A stretch of DNA of 64,000 nt from Chloroflexota bacterium. Its GTDB lineage: Bacteria; Chloroflexota; UBA6077; FW602-bin22; CADDYW01. The notes under the pieces were generated by a model, which saw only the letters and a program-made list of their open reading frames with translations, did not search any database and was not told where the DNA came from. Position numbers and translations under genes: made by a program. How positions within the stretch are numbered: position 1 is the stretch's first letter; each line of letters begins with the position of its first letter. Where the stretch lies: the NCBI GenBank assembly GCA_021324795.1, contig JAJPIK010000030.1, positions 248,001 to 312,000 of the forward strand, read 5' to 3'. Positions 51,773-60,895 of the stretch are shown here, in pieces.

Positions 51773-52402
51773 TCAGGTTGCCTCGATGACGATGACGTTC
51801 AACGCGTCTGCGACGTCCTCGCAGCGGTCAGTTGCCGTCTCCAGCGCACCGTAAATTTCCTTCCAGCGGATCAGATTGAGAAGATCTTCCGGATGTTCGA
51901 GAAGAACCGCGATCCCCGCTCGGGTCACCTGATCGGCTTCATTCTCGAGCCGATTGATCTCAATCGTGTGACGGCGAATTTCTCCAATCGTCCGCTTATG
52001 ACGCAGCAGGGGAATGGAAACGTCAATTTGCTCGACGCAGGCGAGGATGATTTCCCCCAAGCGAACCGCGGCCGGCGTTGGCTTCTCAATCTTATAAAGC
52101 AACATGAGATCCGCGGCGGCCTCGATGTTGTCGACGACATCGTCGATGGCACCCGCGAGATGCTGTATCGACTCGCGATCGATTGGCGTGATAAACGCGC
52201 GGTGGAGCATATCGTAGACTTCGTGAACAATGAAGTCGCCATGATGCTCTTGCTCGGTGATCCGAGATACTTTCGCTTGAACGTTTGTATAGTCCTGCAG
52301 CAGCTCATTGAGGAGCCGGGCCGCCTCGACGAGATTTGTGGCACCTTTCTCAAACCAATCGTAGAATCCTTGTTCGGTAGGCAAGATGGAAAAGCGTGAC
52401 AT
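51773..52402 (-). CDS. DUF47/PhoU-like PiT-associated protein
   Basis: 209 residues, all-helical PhoU-like fold with no membrane segment. EQEHHGDFIVHEVYDMLHRAFITPIDRESIQHLAGAIDDVVDNIEAAADL is the DUF47 core, and the second half repeats the pattern (NRLENEADQVTRAGIAVLL, WKEIYGALETATDRCEDVADALN). Such proteins accompany Pit transporters and probably control them. ATG 52402 follows GGAGGGGAAGG directly. Gap to the transporter is 14 bp. Confidence 0.9.
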   Translation of the reverse strand: MSRFSILPTEQGFYDWFEKGATNLVEAARLLNELLQDYTNVQAKVSRITEQEHHGDFIVHEVYDMLHRAFITPIDRESIQHLAGAIDDVVDNIEAAADLMLLYKIEKPTPAAVRLGEIILACVEQIDVSIPLLRHKRTIGEIRRHTIEINRLENEADQVTRAGIAVLLEHPEDLLNLIRWKEIYGALETATDRCEDVADALNVIVIEAT

Positions 52403-52506
52403 CCTTCCCCTCCGACGCACATTGTCAGCCAAGTATAGGTTATTCTGGCACCGAAAAAAATGGAGTTTCATTAACGACGTCGGGATGGCTGAAGGTTGAG
52501 TCGGAG

Positions 52507-52536
52507 TTGACAGATCCTTGCGCTCTCACCTAAACT
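52507..52536 (+). promoter_or_regulatory. Promoter of the riboflavin operon
   Basis: TTGACA at 52507-52512 with TAAACT at 52531-52536, 18-nt spacer. It precedes the FMN riboswitch by about 22 nt, as expected for its leader transcript. Confidence 0.55.
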
Positions 52537-52557
52537 ATAAGAGACAAACGAATAGAA

Positions 52558-52680
<123 letters not shown>

Positions 52681-52699
52681 AGCGAACCGGTCGTCGTAA

Positions 52700-52741
52700 G
52701 ACTCGAAGCATGGTCGTGTGCCTTCGAGTCTTTTGTTTTCG
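52700..52741 (+). terminator. Riboswitch terminator
   Basis: GACTCGAAG (52700-52708) pairs with CTTCGAGTC (52722-52730), followed by TTTTGTTTT. It is located between the FMN aptamer and the ribD start, so control is by transcription attenuation. Confidence 0.85.
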
Positions 52742-52754
52742 TGGGGAAGGCCAT

Positions 52755-53864
52755 ATGGACTTCATGGCACGCGCACTCGAGCTGGCCAACCTGGCTTTAG
52801 GCCGGACCAGCCCCAATCCAGCGGTTGGAGCGGTCATCGTGAAAGATGGGCTGATCGTTGGGGAGGGCTTCACCCAGCCGGCCGGCTTCGCGCACGCCGA
52901 GGTGATGGCTTTGCGCGCTGCGGGCAAACAAGCTGATGGTGCCGAGATCTACATCACCCTCGAGCCCTGCTGCCACATCGGCCGCACGCCGCCATGCACC
53001 GACGCAATTCTCGCGGCCGGCATCCGAGCCGTGCATGTCGCGGTCTTGGATCCCTTTCCGGCAGTGAATGGTCAGGGCGTCGCTATGCTGAAAGCTGCCG
53101 GACTAGAGATCGAGGTAGGCGAGCGCGCGGCCGAGGCAACTATTCTAAATCAAGCCTTTTTCCACGCCGTCCGGCATGGGCGTCCATTCGTCACGGCGAA
53201 GTGGGCCATGACCCTTGACGGCAAGCTCGCGACGTCGAGGCACGATTCAAAATGGGTGTCTGGTGCCGAGGCGCGACAGTTTGTCCATCAAGAGCGCGAC
53301 GCGAGCGATGCCATCATCGTCGGACTAGGAACTGTCTTGGCCGACGACCCGCTGCTCACCGTCCGCATCGAGGCCAATGCTCCGCGTCGGGCCTATCGCC
53401 CGGTTGGCCCTCTCCGAGTGGTATTTGACAGTGCCGGGCACACGCCGCCAAACTGTCAAATCCTAGCCAATGTAGAGACGGCTCCGGTGCTGATTGCCAC
53501 GACACAAGCGGCTGACTCCGAGCGCATTCGTCAACTTCAGCGCACCGGCGCCGAGGTGATCAAATTCCCGTCACTCAACGGCTATGTCGACGCCCGGGCC
53601 GTCCTGGATGAGCTGAAACGACGCGGCGCAAATCGCGTGTTACTCGAAGGTGGCAGCGAGCTGTTTGGCACTTTTTTTGAACGTCGTCTGGTCGATCGTA
53701 TTTTAGCCTTCGTCGCTCCCCGTATTGCCGGTGGTCGGGAAGCGATTTCGCCGATCGGTGGCATCGGTGTCGAGCGAATGGCCGACGCTCTCCGACTAGC
53801 GAATGTCAGCTACCGGGCAATTGGAGCAGATCTCTTGGTCGAGGGGCTCTTAGAGCAACCGTAA
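52755..53864 (+). CDS. ribD: Bifunctional riboflavin deaminase/reductase
   Basis: 370 residues. Deaminase domain with HAEVMALRAAG and EPCCHIGRTPPCTDAI (zinc site H-A-E and P-C-x...C) is joined to a reductase domain (RPFVTAKWAMTLDGKLATSRHDSKWVSG, NRVLLEGGSELFGTFFE). It deaminates then reduces the pyrimidine after GTP ring opening. ATG 52755 lies after the attenuator terminator with GGGGAAGG 4 nt away; upstream in-frame starts lie inside the riboswitch and are unlikely. First gene of the rib operon. Confidence 0.95.
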   Translation: MDFMARALELANLALGRTSPNPAVGAVIVKDGLIVGEGFTQPAGFAHAEVMALRAAGKQADGAEIYITLEPCCHIGRTPPCTDAILAAGIRAVHVAVLDPFPAVNGQGVAMLKAAGLEIEVGERAAEATILNQAFFHAVRHGRPFVTAKWAMTLDGKLATSRHDSKWVSGAEARQFVHQERDASDAIIVGLGTVLADDPLLTVRIEANAPRRAYRPVGPLRVVFDSAGHTPPNCQILANVETAPVLIATTQAADSERIRQLQRTGAEVIKFPSLNGYVDARAVLDELKRRGANRVLLEGGSELFGTFFERRLVDRILAFVAPRIAGGREAISPIGGIGVERMADALRLANVSYRAIGADLLVEGLLEQP

Positions 53865-53986
53865 CCGGGGCCCTCAACCCCTACCCCTCTTCCTGCCTCA
53901 ACGGTGCGGGACACAGATTCCCTTCTCCCGCGGCTGGCAAAGGGGCCAGGAGGGGAGGAAGATCATTTGGGAATGAGGCACGAGAA

Positions 53987-54616
53987 TTGTTTACGGGCAT
54001 CGTGGAAGAAATAGGTACGGTCGAGCGCGCTTGGCCGGGAACGTTGGTCGTCAAAGCCCGAATGGTGCTGTCTGACTTGAAGCTCGGCGACAGCATTGCC
54101 GTCGACGGCGTCTGCTTGACGGTTGTCGAACGCACCGAATCGACGTTCACGGTGAATCTTCAGCCGGAAACGCTCCGACGGACTACGCTCGGCAACGTCG
54201 GTGTCGGACATCGCGTCAACCTCGAGCGAGCGCTACCCGTAAACGGCCGACTGGGCGGACACGTCGTCCAAGGCCACGTCGATGCAACTGGCCAGATCGT
54301 TGACGTGAGGTCCGATGGCGATAGCTTGATCGTTCGGTTCGCGGCGCCCTCCTCGCTGATGCGCTATATCGTGACCAAAGGCTTCATCGCGGTAAGTGGG
54401 ACGAGCCTGACCGTTGTCGACACCGGCCCGAACTGGTTCACCGTCGCGCTTGTACGTTTCACCCGTGACCACATAGCATTTCTGGACGGGGGGATCGGTG
54501 CCGCGGTAAATCTCGAAGTCGACGTCTTTGCTAAGTACATCGAAAAGCTCCTGATGGGCGACGACCCGGCGCGCGGAGTCACGTTGGAGAAGCTCAGACA
54601 AACTGGATTCGCCTAA
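53987..54616 (+). CDS. ribE: Riboflavin synthase alpha subunit
   Basis: 209 residues with the two barrel repeats of the family: MFTGIVEEIGTVERA...VDGVCLTVV at the start and GGHVVQGHVDATGQIVDV...VSGTSLTVVDTGPNWFTVAL in the second half. TTG start codes the classic M-F-T-G-I-V beginning. The enzyme dismutates two lumazines to riboflavin plus the pyrimidine. It is separated from ribD by 122 bp with no clear terminator. Confidence 0.95.
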   Translation: MFTGIVEEIGTVERAWPGTLVVKARMVLSDLKLGDSIAVDGVCLTVVERTESTFTVNLQPETLRRTTLGNVGVGHRVNLERALPVNGRLGGHVVQGHVDATGQIVDVRSDGDSLIVRFAAPSSLMRYIVTKGFIAVSGTSLTVVDTGPNWFTVALVRFTRDHIAFLDGGIGAAVNLEVDVFAKYIEKLLMGDDPARGVTLEKLRQTGFA

Positions 54617-54692
54617 TCGGAAATCGCGGAGCATTGAGCGGACTCGGGGGGATACGGGCACGTTTTGGTGGATCCGAGCGTGGAGGAACAGT

Positions 54693-55913
54693 ATGGCATT
54701 GTCAACAGTTGAAGAAGCCATTGCCGCTTACCGGATGGGACAATGCGTGATCATCGTCGACGACGAAGAGCGCGAAAACGAAGGTGACCTAGCGATCGCC
54801 GCTCAATGGGTTACTCCCGAAGCGATCAACTTCATGGCAACCCATGGTCGGGGCTTGATTTGTGTCGCCATGACGGGAGACCGCCTCGACGCCCTCCAGA
54901 TTCCGCTCATGGTGCCCGAAAACACGTCGAAGTTTGGAACCGCCTTCTGCGTATCGGTCGAGGCCCGCGATTACGTCACCACCGGCATCTCGGCGGCCGA
55001 TCGGGCGGCCACGATCCGCCGGCTGATTGATCCAACCGCTGGTCCTTCGGACTTCATTCGTCCTGGCCATACCTTCCCGCTTCGTGCCCGCGAAGGCGGT
55101 GTCCTGGTTCGCGCAGGCCAGACGGAAGCATCCGTCGACTTGGCCAGATTGGCCGGTCTCTATCCCGCCGGCGTCATTTGTGAGATCATGAACTCCGACG
55201 GAACAATGGCGCGTCGCCAGCAGCTTGGCGAGATTGCTCGCCAATTCAACCTAAAAATGATCAGCGTCGCCCAGCTCATCGAATACCGTCGACGACGGGA
55301 GAAGCTGGTCCGGCGATTGAGCTCAGCCGCCTTGCCTACACCCCATGGCGAATTCCAGGCGATCGCTTTCGAAGACGTAATCTGCCATGACCAGCACGTC
55401 GCCTTGACCATGGGTGACCTGAATGGCGATGATCCGATTCTGGTTCGGATGCACTCCGAATGCCTCACTGGCGACGTCTTTGGCTCGCTCCGCTGCGATT
55501 GCGGCGAGCAGTTGCAGCGCGCAATGGCGCTGATCGCCGAAGAGGGCCGAGGAGTCATCGTCTATTTACGCGGCCAAGAAGGGCGAGGCATCGGTTTGCA
55601 CAACAAATTCCGCGCTTATGAGCTGCAAGATCGGGGTCTCGACACTGTCGAGGCAAATGAGCGTCTCGGTTTCCCGCCCGACCTGCGTCACTACGGGATC
55701 GGAGCCCAAATCCTGGTCGATCTTGGCGTTCGCCGGATGCGTCTCTTGACGAATAACCTCCAGAAAGTCGCCGCACTCGACGGCTACGGCATTGAAGAGG
55801 TCGAGCGCATTCCTTTGATCATCGAGCCAAACGAGCATAATCGTCGATACTTAGAAACGAAACAGGCTAAGCTTGGCCACGTGTTAGGATTAAGTAAAGT
55901 AGAGGAAAAGTAA
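54693..55913 (+). CDS. ribBA: Bifunctional DHBP synthase / GTP cyclohydrolase II
   Basis: 406 residues. N-terminal 3,4-dihydroxy-2-butanone-4-phosphate synthase ([49 protein letters not shown]) is fused to GTP cyclohydrolase II ([21 protein letters not shown] with the zinc Cys set, [12 protein letters not shown]). Both start reactions of riboflavin synthesis are covered. ATG with GGAGGAACAGT. The stop overlaps ribH by one base (TAATG). Confidence 0.96.
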   Translation: MALSTVEEAIAAYRMGQCVIIVDDEERENEGDLAIAAQWVTPEAINFMATHGRGLICVAMTGDRLDALQIPLMVPENTSKFGTAFCVSVEARDYVTTGISAADRAATIRRLIDPTAGPSDFIRPGHTFPLRAREGGVLVRAGQTEASVDLARLAGLYPAGVICEIMNSDGTMARRQQLGEIARQFNLKMISVAQLIEYRRRREKLVRRLSSAALPTPHGEFQAIAFEDVICHDQHVALTMGDLNGDDPILVRMHSECLTGDVFGSLRCDCGEQLQRAMALIAEEGRGVIVYLRGQEGRGIGLHNKFRAYELQDRGLDTVEANERLGFPPDLRHYGIGAQILVDLGVRRMRLLTNNLQKVAALDGYGIEEVERIPLIIEPNEHNRRYLETKQAKLGHVLGLSKVEEK

Positions 55914-56380
55914 TGGGCAGACGTTACGAGGGGAACCTCGTTGGACAGGGGCTGCGATTTGGCATTGTCGTGGCGCGGTTCAATGAATTCATCACGTCGA
56001 AGCTGCTCGAGGGAGCGATGGACGGCTTACGCCGCCACGGAGTCGACGAAGCTGACGTCGACGTAGCCTGGGTACCGGGCTCGTTTGAGATTCCGGTCGT
56101 CGCGCGGAAGCTTGCGCAAACCGGCCGCTACGATGCTATCCTTTGCCTGGGAGCGGTCATTCGCGGCGCAACGGCGCACTTCGATTATGTAGCGGGCGAA
56201 GCCGCGAAGGGCATTGGTGCTGTCGCCCTGCAGACCGGCGTACCGGTGATCTTTGGTGTTCTCACCACTGATACGATCGAGCAGGCGATCGAGCGCGCTG
56301 GGACCAAGGCAGGAAACAAGGGATTTGACGCCGCCGTGACCGGCATCGAAATGGCTAGTCTTCTTAAGTCGATTGAGTAA
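55913..56380 (+). CDS. ribH: 6,7-dimethyl-8-ribityllumazine synthase
   Basis: 155 residues, normal length. [39 protein letters not shown] and [28 protein letters not shown] text (here [14 protein letters not shown], with catalytic His) are the standard blocks. It condenses DHBP with the pyrimidine; product goes to ribE. Translationally coupled to ribBA through a TAATG overlap. Firm call. Confidence 0.95.
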   Translation: MGRRYEGNLVGQGLRFGIVVARFNEFITSKLLEGAMDGLRRHGVDEADVDVAWVPGSFEIPVVARKLAQTGRYDAILCLGAVIRGATAHFDYVAGEAAKGIGAVALQTGVPVIFGVLTTDTIEQAIERAGTKAGNKGFDAAVTGIEMASLLKSIE

Positions 56381-56391
56381 TCAACCGAGTA

Positions 56392-57309
56392 ATGAACTCT
56401 ATGGCCCTCTACCTCGGTCTCGACTTTGGTGGAACCAAGCTCGCCGCCGGATTTGCCGACGAAAGTGGCCGGCTTCTCTCGTTCGCACGCTGCCCCACCG
56501 ATCCGAGCGCGGGTCCGATCGGCGCCCTGGCAGCTATGCGCGCGCTCGCTGAAAATATGGGTCAAGCTGCGCCGCAGGCGGTGGGAATTAGCTTCGGCGG
56601 TCCGGTGGATTCGTCCCGCCAGCGCTGCCTCCTTTCCCACCATGGCCCCGGTTGGGAAGACTTTCCTTTGGTTGAAAGGGTGGCCGAGATCTGGCACCGT
56701 CCGGTCGTCATGGACAATGATGCGAACGCGGCCGCCCTTGGCGAATTTTGCTTCGGTGCCGGTCGGGATCAGCGCAACCTTCTGTACGTCACCGTCAGCA
56801 CCGGTATCGGAGGCGGAGTAATCCTCGACGGAGAGATTTATCGAGGTAGTCACGGTCTGTCTGGAGAGATCGGACACACCATCGTCGCTGCCGATGGACC
56901 ATTGTGCGCCTGTGGCAAGCGTGGCTGCCTCGAAGCCTTTGCCTCCGGGCCGGCGATCTCCCGCACCTACGCGCGTGAAGCCAGGCTGGCATCGGACAAG
57001 GTGACGGCCGAAAACGTCTTTGCCAACGCGGCCAGTGGTGATCAGATCGCTCGTCAAGTTTTGGATCGGGCCATTCAGGCCCTCGGGATCGCTCTGGCCA
57101 ATGCGAGTAACTTGCTGGACCCGGACATCATCGTCATTGGCGGAGGCGTCAGCGGAGCCGGTGACGCGCTTTTCCGTCCACTGTCCCAGATCATGCATTC
57201 GTTGAGCGCCCCCGCTCCGGCCGATACCGTGGCCATCGTCCCGGCCGAGCTTGGCGACGCGGTTGGCGTGCTTGGTGCGGTCGCGCTAGTATCCTCCACA
57301 GGACGATGA
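56392..57309 (+). CDS. ROK-family sugar kinase (glucokinase-like)
   Basis: 305 residues. ATP site LGLDFGGTKLAAG, sugar site VMDNDANAAALGEFCFG, the catalytic Asp in DNDAN, TVSTGIGGG, and the zinc motif CACGKRGCLEAFASG of ROK kinases are all clear. Glucose is the likely substrate, but N-acetyl sugars are possible; glucose phosphorylation would feed zwf. ATG 56392 or 56401. It follows ribH by 11 bp and probably rides on the rib transcript, yet is unrelated. Its 3' end overlaps the convergent glycosidase by 24 bp. Confidence 0.88.
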   Translation: MNSMALYLGLDFGGTKLAAGFADESGRLLSFARCPTDPSAGPIGALAAMRALAENMGQAAPQAVGISFGGPVDSSRQRCLLSHHGPGWEDFPLVERVAEIWHRPVVMDNDANAAALGEFCFGAGRDQRNLLYVTVSTGIGGGVILDGEIYRGSHGLSGEIGHTIVAADGPLCACGKRGCLEAFASGPAISRTYAREARLASDKVTAENVFANAASGDQIARQVLDRAIQALGIALANASNLLDPDIIVIGGGVSGAGDALFRPLSQIMHSLSAPAPADTVAIVPAELGDAVGVLGAVALVSSTGR

Positions 57310-59262
57310 TCCGTTCGCCACCAACGGCAAGTAAAGGGTGGTTGCCATCATCCCAGTAACCGATTGGCTCGCCGCCACGGCAGAGGTCGCAGCGGTTATC
57401 GTGGTATCTGCTTGGGTCACACATTTCGTCTCCGTCAAGCCCGACCAGGAGCGTGCGAGGCTGCGGAATTGATAGGTATGGCCAGCCGTCGGCGCGAAGG
57501 ATGCCGATTGGCTTGTGGTATCGGTCAGCCAGTTCACCCAGTAGCCGCCGGTGGTGAGGTCGCGATACTGGATCGTGTAGTCGGCAATGCCCCAGCCATT
57601 GGTGTCGGTTCCGCTCCAGCTTATCGTCCAGCTTCCTTGTGATGCCGTGCTCGCGGTCACGTTCGCCGTGGACCGCGGAGGGACCGTATCGGTTGGCAGG
57701 TACTCGACGAGGAATGCCGTCCGTCCCCCGATAATGTAGTCATTCGGGTTCCAAGGTTGGTCGTAGTTTCGATTGTCGGTCGCCGGCGCGAGCGGAATAC
57801 TGTACTGGGAGGCCGGTGTCAGACTCTGGCTCGTCCCGTCTTGCTGCACCAAGCTAACGCTACTTGCCCCGATGCTCGCGGCTGGGACGATGGCAGTCAA
57901 CGGCTGTCCGGTATCGTTCCAGAGCACCGTCACCCGGTGCGGCGTCGGCCCCGGCACGCCAAAGGTAATCTCTTCGCTGCCATTTACTGACGTCCGGTGA
58001 ACCGTCACGAAACCAGAAAGATATTTTACCGCCAATTGGTAGGCCGCGTACTCCGGGCGGACCGAGCCATCGTTCCGAAACATTCCGAATGCTTGTCCAT
58101 TGCCGTCGTCCTGCAACTGAAACTCGAACACCCGGTTCATCCCCGCAGCGAAGCCATAGGCGATCGCCTGGATGATGAATGACGCCTGCTCGTCAGCCGT
58201 CGCGTAGCCGTCGGCCCAGTTCCCAGCCGGATTTTGGTTTCCGTAGTCGCTACAATTGACATAATTGCCGTTGACCGTTTCGTTACAGACCGGAGCATTG
58301 GTCTCGTTTAGCCATAGCTCTTTACCGGTAATCCCGTAATTCGCCAAAATGCTTTCGGCTGACAGGGTGTGCGAATAGACGTCGCTCGATCGTCCGTACC
58401 AGTGCCAGGGAATGACGTCGAAATAGTAGCCGTTAGATGGAGCAGTGGGGTCCATTGTCACTACGGAGAGGAACTGTTTGAGCCAGGCTTGATCGCCATA
58501 CTGATTAGCCCACTGCCAGTACATCATGCCGCCGACCATGATCGTGGCCGAGTAGTCAGCGGCATGCGCCGCCAAATAGGCAACTTTGAGAAGCCGAACG
58601 TAATCGTCGAGTGAGCCGCTCCAAAACTGGCTGAAATCCGGCTCGTTCCAGATCTCCCAGTCGTGAATCTGCTGATGATACCGAGAAACGACCGCGTAGA
58701 CGAAGCGCGCCCAGGGATTCGCCGGATTGATCGACTTATTTGGCGTCCAATAGTCCGTGCCATCATTAAAGGTCGGCTGGTAGAGCCCACAGGGGACCGA
58801 GGTAGCACTCGCAGCGAGTCTTTTCACTCCGCCGTAAGGAGCGTTTACTGGCGCCGCGGGCACCGCCGCGATCGACGACGTGGCAAAGGCACTTGGTGTA
58901 CCGAGTAAAACCGCATCGATCTGAAGGTTGTTGGCCAGGTCTGAGGCAACAACCTCGTCCACGTTGCTCCAATTGTACTGCGACGGCGCCGATCCGTCGC
59001 AACTTCCACCACTCTCGATCTCGTTCCAGTAGATGACCCAACGGTTCCAGCCGGCACCGCCCTGGACCGCCTCAGCGTAGCGCTGGCTCGATGAGAGTAC
59101 CCCCGGCAAAGGCGCACTGATGAAGTCGATGCCGAAGCGACTATTCTGACTGATCGGCAGAGAATCGGCGCGCCCGGCTGACGGTACGAGGGATCCAAAG
59201 AGGATTATCAGGACAGACGCCCAGCTACAGACACGGTAGGCTGGCGCCCAGAGAAACCGCAA
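57286..59262 (-). CDS. Secreted clan-A glycoside hydrolase with FN3-like domain
   Basis: About 658 residues. Signal peptide (VCSWASVLIILFGSLVPSAG), TIM-barrel with WEIWNEPDFSQFW (acid/base Glu in the N-E-P motif) and ELWLNETNAPVCNE (nucleophile Glu), like GH39/GH5-type enzymes. A beta-sandwich follows, then an FN3-like domain (PPRSTANVTAST...WSGTDTNGWGIADYTIQYRD) and a C-terminal TTLYLPLVANG tail as in many Chloroflexota exported proteins. TTG 59262 is chosen (AAGGGGGG upstream); GTG 59301 is an alternative. Substrate not determinable. Confidence 0.82.
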   Translation of the reverse strand: MRFLWAPAYRVCSWASVLIILFGSLVPSAGRADSLPISQNSRFGIDFISAPLPGVLSSSQRYAEAVQGGAGWNRWVIYWNEIESGGSCDGSAPSQYNWSNVDEVVASDLANNLQIDAVLLGTPSAFATSSIAAVPAAPVNAPYGGVKRLAASATSVPCGLYQPTFNDGTDYWTPNKSINPANPWARFVYAVVSRYHQQIHDWEIWNEPDFSQFWSGSLDDYVRLLKVAYLAAHAADYSATIMVGGMMYWQWANQYGDQAWLKQFLSVVTMDPTAPSNGYYFDVIPWHWYGRSSDVYSHTLSAESILANYGITGKELWLNETNAPVCNETVNGNYVNCSDYGNQNPAGNWADGYATADEQASFIIQAIAYGFAAGMNRVFEFQLQDDGNGQAFGMFRNDGSVRPEYAAYQLAVKYLSGFVTVHRTSVNGSEEITFGVPGPTPHRVTVLWNDTGQPLTAIVPAASIGASSVSLVQQDGTSQSLTPASQYSIPLAPATDNRNYDQPWNPNDYIIGGRTAFLVEYLPTDTVPPRSTANVTASTASQGSWTISWSGTDTNGWGIADYTIQYRDLTTGGYWVNWLTDTTSQSASFAPTAGHTYQFRSLARSWSGLTETKCVTQADTTITAATSAVAASQSVTGMMATTLYLPLVANGSSSCGGY

Positions 59263-59374
59263 CCCCACCCCCCTTACATAAGAACACGCCAGACGGGCCA
59301 CAGGCCGGCCCGCGACGCTCCCTTATGCTACCAGCCTCGAGATCGGAGGGTCAAGAGAAGAGAGTCGAGGCAGA

Positions 59375-59406
59375 ATAAAAATAAAAACGGGCACCTCTCG
59401 GTGCCC
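59375..59406 (-). terminator. Intrinsic terminator after the KGG gene
   Basis: Read leftward: GGGCACC-GAGA-GGTGCCC hairpin (59406-59389) followed by a long U-rich run (59388-59375). It ends the KGG transcript, about 30 bp after its stop. Confidence 0.85.
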
Positions 59407-59437
59407 TGAAGAAAAGCCAGGGAGAGAAAAGCTTGGC

Positions 59438-59770
59438 CTAGCCTTGCCCCTCTTTGGTCTTTCCGCTCGTCTTGCCACCCTTCTTGCCGATTCGCGAATA
59501 GTACTCCGGGCCGTGTCGCTCTTTGACTGCTTCGCCACCCCGGCGTCCAATCTCCGAGTAGAACTCCGGACCGTGCTTGCGTTTCACGGCTTCGCCACCT
59601 TTTTTACCGATCTCGGAGTAGAATTCGCGGCCACGCTCTCCAGCAACGGCTTCCCCACCCTTTTTGCCGATCTTGGAGTAGAATTCCGGGCCGTACTTCT
59701 CCTTGACGGCTTCTCCGCCTTTTTTCCCGGCCTCTCGGACGGTCATTTCGTGTTTCTCATTCTTGGGCAT
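59438..59770 (-). CDS. KGG-repeat stress protein (GsiB/Em-like)
   Basis: 110 residues, very hydrophilic. About five tandem units of roughly 20 residues built on KKGGEAVKEKYGPEFYSKIG, with the last ending in GGKTSGKTKEGQG. Such KGG repeats occur in Bacillus GsiB, a sigma-B stress protein, and in plant group-1 LEA (Em) proteins that protect during drying. ATG with GAAAGGAGG upstream and a strong terminator after it, so an independent transcript. Protective function is inferred from family. Confidence 0.9.
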   Translation of the reverse strand: MPKNEKHEMTVREAGKKGGEAVKEKYGPEFYSKIGKKGGEAVAGERGREFYSEIGKKGGEAVKRKHGPEFYSEIGRRGGEAVKERHGPEYYSRIGKKGGKTSGKTKEGQG

Positions 59771-60059
59771 TACCCTCAGACCTCCTTTCCGGCTGAACAG
59801 TCACATCGCATGGAGCGAGTAACGCACTGGCGCGTTGACCGCGACAGGCGTTCCACTCGGCCGTCGCGCGGACCGCTTCGGGCTAAGTCAGCAAGAACTT
59901 TGCCATGCGCCTTGCCATCTGAAAGAGGAAGTGTCGCCATGGCGCAGGTTCTCCAAGACACCCCCGCACTCCACGGTTTGTGTACGAAATTGGAAGGGAG
60001 TATGATGATGGCACAGGGTGTGCCGTGAGAGAGCGCTACGGTTGGCTGGAGGGAAGGGT

Positions 60060-60713
60060 ATGCCATACTTGTTTAAAGATCGAGAAGCGGCCGGACGAGA
60101 TCTCGCCATCGCGCTAGAACGCTATCGTGGCCCAGCAACGTTGGTACTCGGGCTGCCACGGGGTGGCGTCATTACGGCCGGGGAAGTTGCCCGAGTCCTC
60201 GGTGCAGAACTGAACGTCATCGTCACTCGCAAGATTGGCGCACTCGGCAACCCGGAGTATGCGATCGGGGCAGTAGCCGAGGGTGGCGAAGTCGTGCTGA
60301 ACGATCAAGAGATCAACGCTTACGGAATTCCTCGCTCGTACATCGATCAAGAAATCAATCGGCAGAAGGAAGAGATTAAGCGCCGGGTCGAGCTCTATCG
60401 CGCGGGAAAACCGCTGCCGGACATGACTGACCGTCCAGTTATCGTCGTCGACGATGGCGTCGCAACTGGTTATACTATGCTCGCCGCGCTACGCGCGGTA
60501 CGACAAAAGGGCGCCACCCCGGTCGTGATGGCAACGCCGGTGATCCCCTTGAGCACCCTCGATCATTTGCAATATGATTGTGACAATGCCGTTGTGCTCG
60601 CGGCGCCTGAGCCATTTTATGCGGTCGGCCTGTTTTATGAGGATTTTGAACAGGTGAGCGACCAAGACGTGCTGAAAGTCCTTCGCTCGTCACGGGCAGT
60701 ACGTGCTGCCTGA
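60060..60713 (+). CDS. Phosphoribosyltransferase-family protein
   Basis: 217 residues. PRPP loop PVIVVDDGVATGYTM and N-terminal LVLGLPRGGVITAGEVARVLGAELNVIVTRKIG are typical of the free-standing PRTase group often annotated as predicted phosphoribosyltransferases; the middle (RQKEEIKRRVELYRAG) matches as well. Real activity is unknown for most members. ATG 60060 with GGAGGGAAGG; an earlier start at 60018 would add a less plausible tail. Divergent from the KGG gene across about 290 bp in which no other gene is seen. Confidence 0.85.
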   Translation: MPYLFKDREAAGRDLAIALERYRGPATLVLGLPRGGVITAGEVARVLGAELNVIVTRKIGALGNPEYAIGAVAEGGEVVLNDQEINAYGIPRSYIDQEINRQKEEIKRRVELYRAGKPLPDMTDRPVIVVDDGVATGYTMLAALRAVRQKGATPVVMATPVIPLSTLDHLQYDCDNAVVLAAPEPFYAVGLFYEDFEQVSDQDVLKVLRSSRAVRAA

Positions 60714-60715
60714 TG

Positions 60716-60895
60716 TTACTCCGGCGTGATGGGAATGCGAAGCTTATCGCCTTCTTCGATCAACATCACCGGAATACCATCGCGGATTGGGTAGCGTCGG
60801 CCACAACCGCCACAAACGAGTAACTGCTCGTCGAGTACCACCTTGGTCTTGCAGGCTGGGCAAACCAAGATCTCGAGCAACTCCTGACTGATCAT
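60716..60895 (-). CDS. Trm112-family zinc-ribbon small protein
   Basis: 59 residues: MISQELLEILVCPACK then VCGGCGRRYPIRDGIPVML, with four Cys in two C-x-x-C pairs (CPAC, CGGC). This is the Trm112/YcaR-like family (UPF0434), which in bacteria is of unclear role and in eukaryotes activates methyltransferases. ATG 60895 with GGAGA upstream. The gene ends 2 bp beyond the convergent PRTase stop. Confidence 0.88.
   Translation of the reverse strand: MISQELLEILVCPACKTKVVLDEQLLVCGGCGRRYPIRDGIPVMLIEEGDKLRIPITPE

Noticed and set aside
59956..60059. Sigma-B-like promoter (GTTTGT...GGGAGT) upstream of the PRTase
   Set aside because: Weak match and in the wrong orientation for the stress gene; not worth a call.
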